Assembly: GCA_947447375.1 (NCBI GenBank)
Contig: CANFJB010000006.1
Coordinates: forward strand, 1-64,000
From: Bacteroidota bacterium
GTDB lineage: Bacteria; Bacteroidota; Bacteroidia; Flavobacteriales; Flavobacteriaceae
Length of the DNA stretch: 64,000 bases
Direction: 5' to 3'
Below the pieces are notes generated by a model, which saw only the letters and a program-made list of their open reading frames with translations, searched no databases and was not told the DNA's origin. Each line of letters starts with the position of its first letter. Positions within the stretch are counted from its first letter, which is position 1. Below are positions 60,019 to 64,000 of the stretch, in pieces. The translations under genes and the position numbers were made by a program.

Positions 60019-60513
60019 TTATACTCGAATGATGAAATGCTCTTTTACTTGTTCTTTTCGAATAAATGCTAATCCAAATGAATAAGTGTCAATTGTAACA
60101 TTAAATTTAGAACTTGCAACAACTGATTTCCATTGTATTTCAGTTGCTTTGGAATAATGAGGATTTTCGAAAATAATACAAGTTTCATTATTTGCCAAAG
60201 TAATAATTGACTCTAATTCAATATTTTGATCTTTCAAATAAGTCGAATCAAAATAAATATAATCCACTTTTGAAATTTCATTTTTTTTATTTTCCGAAAC
60301 ATAAATCCCTTTTTCAAACTGGAAATAATGAAACAATCGGTTTAAAAATTTCCCTTTTTTCGTCTTTATTTCCAAATTTGAAAAATAAGGAGCCAAGTTT
60401 GTTTTGTCATAAAAACATTTGGTAACCAATAAAAAAACAAATGGAGAATGAACCCCATGTTCATTTTTGGAGCGCCAGAGAAATTTCAAATATGATATTA
60501 TAAGTTGTATCAC
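60019..60513 (-). CDS. Shrunken class I methyltransferase-like protein, SAM-binding core missing
   Basis: The 164-residue protein begins with YLKFLWRSKNEHGVHSPFVF and LVTKCFYD and ends with DTYSFGLAFIRKEQVKEHFI, the same termini as a Bacteroidota SAM-dependent methyltransferase family of about 230-260 residues (recalled, not aligned). The usual centre, with the motif I glycine loop, is absent: KVDYIYFDSTYLKD follows soon after the N-terminal block. The reading frame is open, so an in-frame deletion or rapid shrinkage is more likely than a frameshift. Probably non-catalytic. Confidence 0.78.
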   Translation of the reverse strand: MIQLIISYLKFLWRSKNEHGVHSPFVFLLVTKCFYDKTNLAPYFSNLEIKTKKGKFLNRLFHYFQFEKGIYVSENKKNEISKVDYIYFDSTYLKDQNIELESIITLANNETCIIFENPHYSKATEIQWKSVVASSKFNVTIDTYSFGLAFIRKEQVKEHFIIRV

Positions 60514-60613
60514 TAAGTTGTACTAAGTTTGAACAAAATTATACAAAGAAATAAAAAGAAAGCTTAGAAAAACACAGTGTTTTCTCTTCGTGAATCTTCA
60601 TGAAATAATAAAA

Positions 60614-62488
60614 TTAACCTTCCATTTTGCTAGAAAGTTCGAACCATCTTTCTTCTTTTGATTCTATTTTATTAATGATATTTTTCAATTCGTTTGCCTT
60701 TTTCTCAATGTCATTGGTGTCTATTTTTCCGTCAGAAAACAATTGCTCAATTTTGGCTTTTTCAATTTCTAAATCTTTGATGTCCCTCTCAATTTTCTGA
60801 AATTCTTTCTGTTCATTGAAAGTTAAATTACCAGTTGGATTATTTTGTTTCCAATCGTTTTTAGCGGTTGTTGCGAGGTTCGAAGCAATCTCTTTTTGAG
60901 CTACATCAATACTGTCTTCATAAGCTCTAAAATCAGAGTAATTTCCGGGAAAATTCTCTATTTCACCTTGACCTCTGAACACAAACAAGTGATCTACAAT
61001 TTTATCCATGAAGTAACGGTCGTGCGAAACCACAAGCAAGCATCCAGGAAAATCCAACAAGAAACTCTCTAAAACATTTAGCGTTACAATGTCCAAATCG
61101 TTTGTAGGCTCATCCAGAATTAGAAAGTTTGGATTCTGAATTAAAACCGTACATAAATACAAACGTTTCAACTCGCCACCACTCAATTTTTCAACGTAAT
61201 CGTATTGCTTTTTGCTGTCAAATAAAAAACGTTCCAACAATTGTGAAGCCGAAATAATTTTCCCCTTTGTCAACGGAATGTATTCGCCATATTCTTTAAT
61301 AACGTCAATTACTCGTTGCGCCGGCTTTGGATTGATCCCACTTTGGGTATAATAACCAATTTTTATGGTGTCTCCTACAACAACTTTTCCACTATCTAGA
61401 GGTAATGTACCGGTCAGCAAATTCAAAAAAGTCGATTTACCTGTTCCGTTTTTACCAATAATTCCAATGCGTTCCCCACGTTGAAAATCAAAATCAAAAT
61501 TATCTAAAATGACATGGTCTTTGAATTTCTTAGAAATCTTGTGAAGCTCTATAATTTTGCTTCCCATGCGTTCCATATTAATTTCTAATTCCACCACATT
61601 TTCCTTTCTTCGACTTTGCGCTTTCTCCTTAATTACATAAAAATCATCTTGTCGAGATTTCGATTTCGTAGTTCTCGCTTTTGGTTGGCGACGCATCCAT
61701 TCTAATTCTTTTACAAATAGGTTCTGCGCCTTATCAATACTCGAATTTTCAGAAGCAATTCGTTCTTCTTTTTTCTCTAAATAATAGGAGTAATTTCCTT
61801 TGTATTGGTATATTTTTCCGTTGTCTAATTCTATGATTTCATTACAAACGCGCTCTAAAAAGAAACGGTCGTGGGTTACCATAAACAACGTAATATTTTC
61901 TTTAGCAAAATAACTTTCAAGCCATTCAATCATCTCTAAATCCAAGTGATTTGTTGGCTCGTCAAGAATTAATAAGTCAGGGCGATTGATTAATATAATT
62001 GCTAATGATAGCCTTTTTTTCTGTCCACCAGAAAGATTTTTAACTTTCAATTTAAAATCCTCCAACTTCAACTTGAACAATATTTGCTTGTATTGTGTTT
62101 CAAAATCCCAAGCATTATGTTGGTCCATTGCATCAAATGCCTTTTGATAGGAATCTTGATCCTCAGGATTTTCTAGTGCTTTTTCATAGGCTTCAATCAC
62201 CTTTAAACTCTCGTTATCAGATGCGAAAATGCTCTCTTCAATAGTTAATTCTTCCTGCAATTTATTATCTTGAGATAAAAATGCCATTCTAATGCTCTTT
62301 CTCAAAACCACTTGCCCAGTATCCGGTTCGTCAAAACCATTAATGATATTCATAATGGTCGTTTTTCCCGAACCATTTTTGGCTATGAATGCAATTTTTT
62401 GGTCTTTATTGATGCCAAAAGATATGTTTTCAAAAAGTGTTTTTTCTCCAAATGATTTAGAGATATTTTCAACAGATAAATAATTCAC
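60614..62488 (-). CDS. ABC-F family ATP-binding protein (Uup-like)
   Basis: This soluble tandem ATPase acts on ribosomes rather than in transport. From the GTG at 62488 it has 624 residues. The first nucleotide-binding domain has AKNGSGKTT (36-44), LSGGQKKRLSLA and LLILDEPTNHLD. The ABC-F linker includes RRQPKARTTKSKSRQ. The second domain has IGKNGTGKSTFLNLL, LSGGELKRLYL and FLILDEPTNDLD. A C-terminal coiled coil (about 545-620) is Uup-like. A promoter inside the longer reading frame rejects the ATG at 62530. Confidence 0.93.
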   Translation of the reverse strand: MNYLSVENISKSFGEKTLFENISFGINKDQKIAFIAKNGSGKTTIMNIINGFDEPDTGQVVLRKSIRMAFLSQDNKLQEELTIEESIFASDNESLKVIEAYEKALENPEDQDSYQKAFDAMDQHNAWDFETQYKQILFKLKLEDFKLKVKNLSGGQKKRLSLAIILINRPDLLILDEPTNHLDLEMIEWLESYFAKENITLFMVTHDRFFLERVCNEIIELDNGKIYQYKGNYSYYLEKKEERIASENSSIDKAQNLFVKELEWMRRQPKARTTKSKSRQDDFYVIKEKAQSRRKENVVELEINMERMGSKIIELHKISKKFKDHVILDNFDFDFQRGERIGIIGKNGTGKSTFLNLLTGTLPLDSGKVVVGDTIKIGYYTQSGINPKPAQRVIDVIKEYGEYIPLTKGKIISASQLLERFLFDSKKQYDYVEKLSGGELKRLYLCTVLIQNPNFLILDEPTNDLDIVTLNVLESFLLDFPGCLLVVSHDRYFMDKIVDHLFVFRGQGEIENFPGNYSDFRAYEDSIDVAQKEIASNLATTAKNDWKQNNPTGNLTFNEQKEFQKIERDIKDLEIEKAKIEQLFSDGKIDTNDIEKKANELKNIINKIESKEERWFELSSKMEG

Positions 62489-62503
62489 AAGTGTATTTTT
62501 TTG

Positions 62504-62534
62504 CAAAAGTAAGCCTTTGAATGCCAACAAGCAA
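62504..62534 (-). promoter_or_regulatory. Promoter of the ABC-F gene
   Basis: On the minus strand TTG (62534-62532) and TACTTTTG (62511-62504) are separated by 20 bases, a near-ideal Bacteroidota promoter. The -7 element ends 16 bases before the GTG at 62488. Confidence 0.7.
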
Positions 62535-62578
62535 TCTTTTTATTTGGAGCAAAACGATAGTTTTTCATTAGTTAATTT

Positions 62579-62655
62579 TATTCCCGCTATCATTCCAATC
62601 TGCAATATTGCTTTTGTCAAGCAATGTTGCAGGATTTTCCCTTCTATCGGGGCTA
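62579..62655 (-). repeat. Dispersed modular hairpin repeat, minus-strand copy B
   Basis: On the minus strand it reads TAGCCCCGATAGAAGGGAAA, ATCC, a 14-bp hairpin (arms 62600-62613 and 62619-62632, one G-U), then TTGGAATGATAGCGGGAAT. The flanks equal those at 52459-52521 except for single substitutions, whereas the hairpin is different and longer. Confidence 0.75.
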
Positions 62656-62699
62656 ATCTAGAAATGTCTTTTGTGTTTTTTAATTTCTTATAAATTCAC

Positions 62700-62707
62700 T
62701 ATATTTG
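62700..62707 (+). promoter_or_regulatory. -7 element of the second toxin-antitoxin-like unit
   Basis: TATATTTG matches TAnnTTTG, 19 bases before the ATG at 62726. It overlaps a possible TTG start at 62705, which is therefore rejected. Confidence 0.52.
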
Positions 62708-62725
62708 TTTATAAATAATAATTAT

Positions 62726-62953
62726 ATGAGTGCTCCGAAAAAAAATCCAAACAAAAAAAATTCTGATATAGCCAAAGAGCCAACAACTGATTATGAAAAA
62801 GCAACTGATTTTTCAATTGATAATGAAGAAGAAATGCACCCTATTTTAGTTCAACTATTAGAAAAAGCATTAAAAGAATCAGAGCAAGGATTGGGTATTC
62901 CTCACGAGGAAGTGATGCTCAGAATTAAAGAAAAGTTTCCTTTTTTAAAATGA
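62726..62953 (+). CDS. Antitoxin-like small protein
   Basis: The 75-residue protein has a basic N-terminus (SAPKKNPNKKNS), an acidic middle and a conserved-looking end EMHPILVQLLEKALKESEQG and PHEEVMLRIKEKFPFLK. Its gene overlaps the following RelE/ParE-like gene by four bases (ATGA). The C-terminal block resembles small antitoxin-like proteins I have seen paired with RelE/ParE toxins in Bacteroidota. Assignment rests mostly on the pairing. Confidence 0.72.
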   Translation: MSAPKKNPNKKNSDIAKEPTTDYEKATDFSIDNEEEMHPILVQLLEKALKESEQGLGIPHEEVMLRIKEKFPFLK

Positions 62954-63255
62954 GCTCTATTTTAATTTGGAAATATGTAGCTTTAAATACTTATATTGAA
63001 GAAATTAATTTTATACTTTTAAAATGGAACAACAAAGAAGTTCAAAAATTTAAAGATTTGGTTGTTGAAAATTTAGAAAGATTATCCAAAAATCCCAAAA
63101 TGGGTGTTTATTTAGAAAAAGACAATATTTATTCCTTGATGATCTCAAAACAAACAACACTTTATTATAAAGTTATAGAAAGTGATAAAAAAATCGAATT
63201 ACTTGTTTTTTGGAACAATCAAAAAAATCCTGCCGACTTAATTAAGTTGCTTTAA
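62950..63255 (+). CDS. RelE/ParE-superfamily toxin-like protein
   Basis: The 101-residue protein has the ParE/RelE pattern: an N-terminal helix pair (EINFILLKWNNKEVQKFKDL, VVENLERLSKNPKMGVY), then beta-strands with IYSLMISKQTTLYYKVIE and a terminal IELLVFWNNQKNPADL. Catalytic residues of RelE nucleases are not obvious, so a ParE-like gyrase inhibitor or an inactive form are both possible. The ninth base after its stop is followed by the start of a glycosyltransferase gene. Confidence 0.75.
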   Translation: MSSILIWKYVALNTYIEEINFILLKWNNKEVQKFKDLVVENLERLSKNPKMGVYLEKDNIYSLMISKQTTLYYKVIESDKKIELLVFWNNQKNPADLIKLL

Positions 63256-63264
63256 TACCTAAAA

Positions 63265-64000
63265 ATGCAATTATCAGTTATTATACTTAATTATAATGTT
63301 CGCTTCTTTTTGGAGCAATGTGTTGCAAGTGTTCAAGAGGCACTTACTAACATTGATAGTGAAATTATTGTAGTTGATAATAATTCTTCTGATGATAGTT
63401 GCGAAATGATTAAATCTCGTTTTCCAAACGTGAAACTCATTAAAAACAATTCTAATTTAGGTTTTCCAAAAGGCAATAATATTGGTGTGGCTCAGGCCAA
63501 AGGTGATTACATTTGTATATTGAATCCCGATACTGTTGTTGCTGAAGACACATTCAACAGGATTCTCGCATTTGCTGAAAAGCAAGAAAACCTTGGAATT
63601 GTTGGATGTAAATTAATTGATGGTTCAGGTAATTTTTTACCAGAAAGTAAAAGAGGAATTCCAACACCATTTGTAGCGTTAACCAAAATATTTGGTCTTT
63701 ATAAATTATTTCCAAATTGGAAACTTTTTAATCGTTATTATGCGCAACATTTATCTGAAAATGAAACTGGTAGAGTCGATATTCTTGTTGGTGCTTTTAT
63801 GATAATGAAGCGCAATTTGTATAATGAAATTGGTGGATTTGATGAAAATTGTTTTATGTATTCTGACGATATCGATTTGTCTTTTATGGCCTTAAAAAGC
63901 GGAAAAAACAATTATTATTTCCACGAAACTTCAGTTATACATTATAAAGGAGAAAGCACTGTAAAAGACGGATTGTATATGAAGCGATTCCGAGAAGCAA
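63265..64000 (+). CDS. Glycosyltransferase family 2, 3' end beyond window
   Basis: The open frame of 245 codons runs off the right edge. It starts QLSVIILNYNVRFFLEQCV and has VVDNNSSDDSCEMIK, SNLGFPKGNNIGVAQAKGDY, the metal-binding ILNPDTVV, and VGAFMIMKRNLYNEIGGFDE with YSDDIDLSFMALKSG. This is the rhamnosyltransferase-like GT2 subgroup involved in surface polysaccharide synthesis. It lies nine bases after the RelE/ParE-like gene and is probably co-transcribed with it. The acceptor and sugar are not readable. Confidence 0.93.
   Translation, partial: MQLSVIILNYNVRFFLEQCVASVQEALTNIDSEIIVVDNNSSDDSCEMIKSRFPNVKLIKNNSNLGFPKGNNIGVAQAKGDYICILNPDTVVAEDTFNRILAFAEKQENLGIVGCKLIDGSGNFLPESKRGIPTPFVALTKIFGLYKLFPNWKLFNRYYAQHLSENETGRVDILVGAFMIMKRNLYNEIGGFDENCFMYSDDIDLSFMALKSGKNNYYFHETSVIHYKGESTVKDGLYMKRFREA

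Overview
The window reads as a stretch of a Flavobacterium-like chromosome (Bacteroidota, Flavobacteriaceae). It is AT-rich and compact. Many genes are preceded by the Bacteroidota -7 element TAnnTTTG, and Shine-Dalgarno-like sequences are mostly absent. The gene content is also typical of the family: a MauE/DoxX-thioredoxin fusion protein, a DUF1599 tandem protein, a 514-residue LepB with WbqC beside it, a 1113-residue SecA and a Nif3 family protein. It opens with the last bases of a 5S rRNA gene and its terminator, so an rRNA operon lies just to the left.

Layout. 1-536: 5S end and repeat-rich spacer. 537-8467: a small membrane protein and rlmH, divergent folP, then a mostly colinear run (DUF1599 protein, DoxX-thioredoxin, TlpA-like lipoprotein, tpiA, prmA, clpS) and a two-gene membrane-lipid unit (alkylglycerol-monooxygenase-like hydroxylase plus lysoplasmalogenase). 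8609-10492: dnaK. 10493-11893: accessory patch with dispersed repeats and one small gene flanked by inverted repeats. 11894-16710: mainly minus-strand lipoproteins, a second fatty-acid hydroxylase and kdsA. 16962-21316: katG divergent from an APC amino-acid permease, with an OxyR-like palindrome between them. 21593-30107: argS, ffh, folD, rluF, an alpha/beta hydrolase, a coiled-coil protein of the zinc-ribbon family and Nif3. 30257-32574: a YoeB-type toxin-antitoxin pair running directly into lpxK and punA. 32593-40907: gap, lipA, tonB-like, ECF sigma plus glycosyltransferase, murB, DUF2461, rhodanese-thioredoxin lipoprotein, recF. 41153-52348: TPR protein, ribH, mutL, two rhomboids, EEP nuclease/phosphatase, then convergent wbqC, lepB, dapB, DUF5683, parB, parA. 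52606-62488: glcD-like oxidase, a conserved hypothetical, a 36-residue Lys-rich small gene, secA, DUF2795, PduO-type adenosyltransferase, an ABC ATPase, a shrunken methyltransferase-like gene and an ABC-F ATPase. 62726-64000: a second RelE/ParE-like pair running into a truncated GT2 glycosyltransferase.

Most of the window is conserved housekeeping: one-carbon and vitamin metabolism (folP, folD, ribH, lipA), envelope (kdsA, lpxK, murB, tonB, lepB, secA), information processing (rlmH, prmA, argS, ffh, mutL, recF, parAB) and glycolysis (tpiA, gap). The less ordinary signals lie in the spacers. They hold several families of short dispersed repeats, including a modular hairpin element with conserved flanks and variable cores (five copies) and degenerate CAAT hexamer arrays (three loci). 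Other points worth checking are the putative ether-lipid-cleaving pair, two toxin-antitoxin pairs fused to envelope-gene transcription units, and several proteins that have lost family-defining residues (MutL endonuclease ligands, zinc-ribbon cysteines, methyltransferase SAM motif). I found no CRISPR array, prophage, transposase or tRNA gene.
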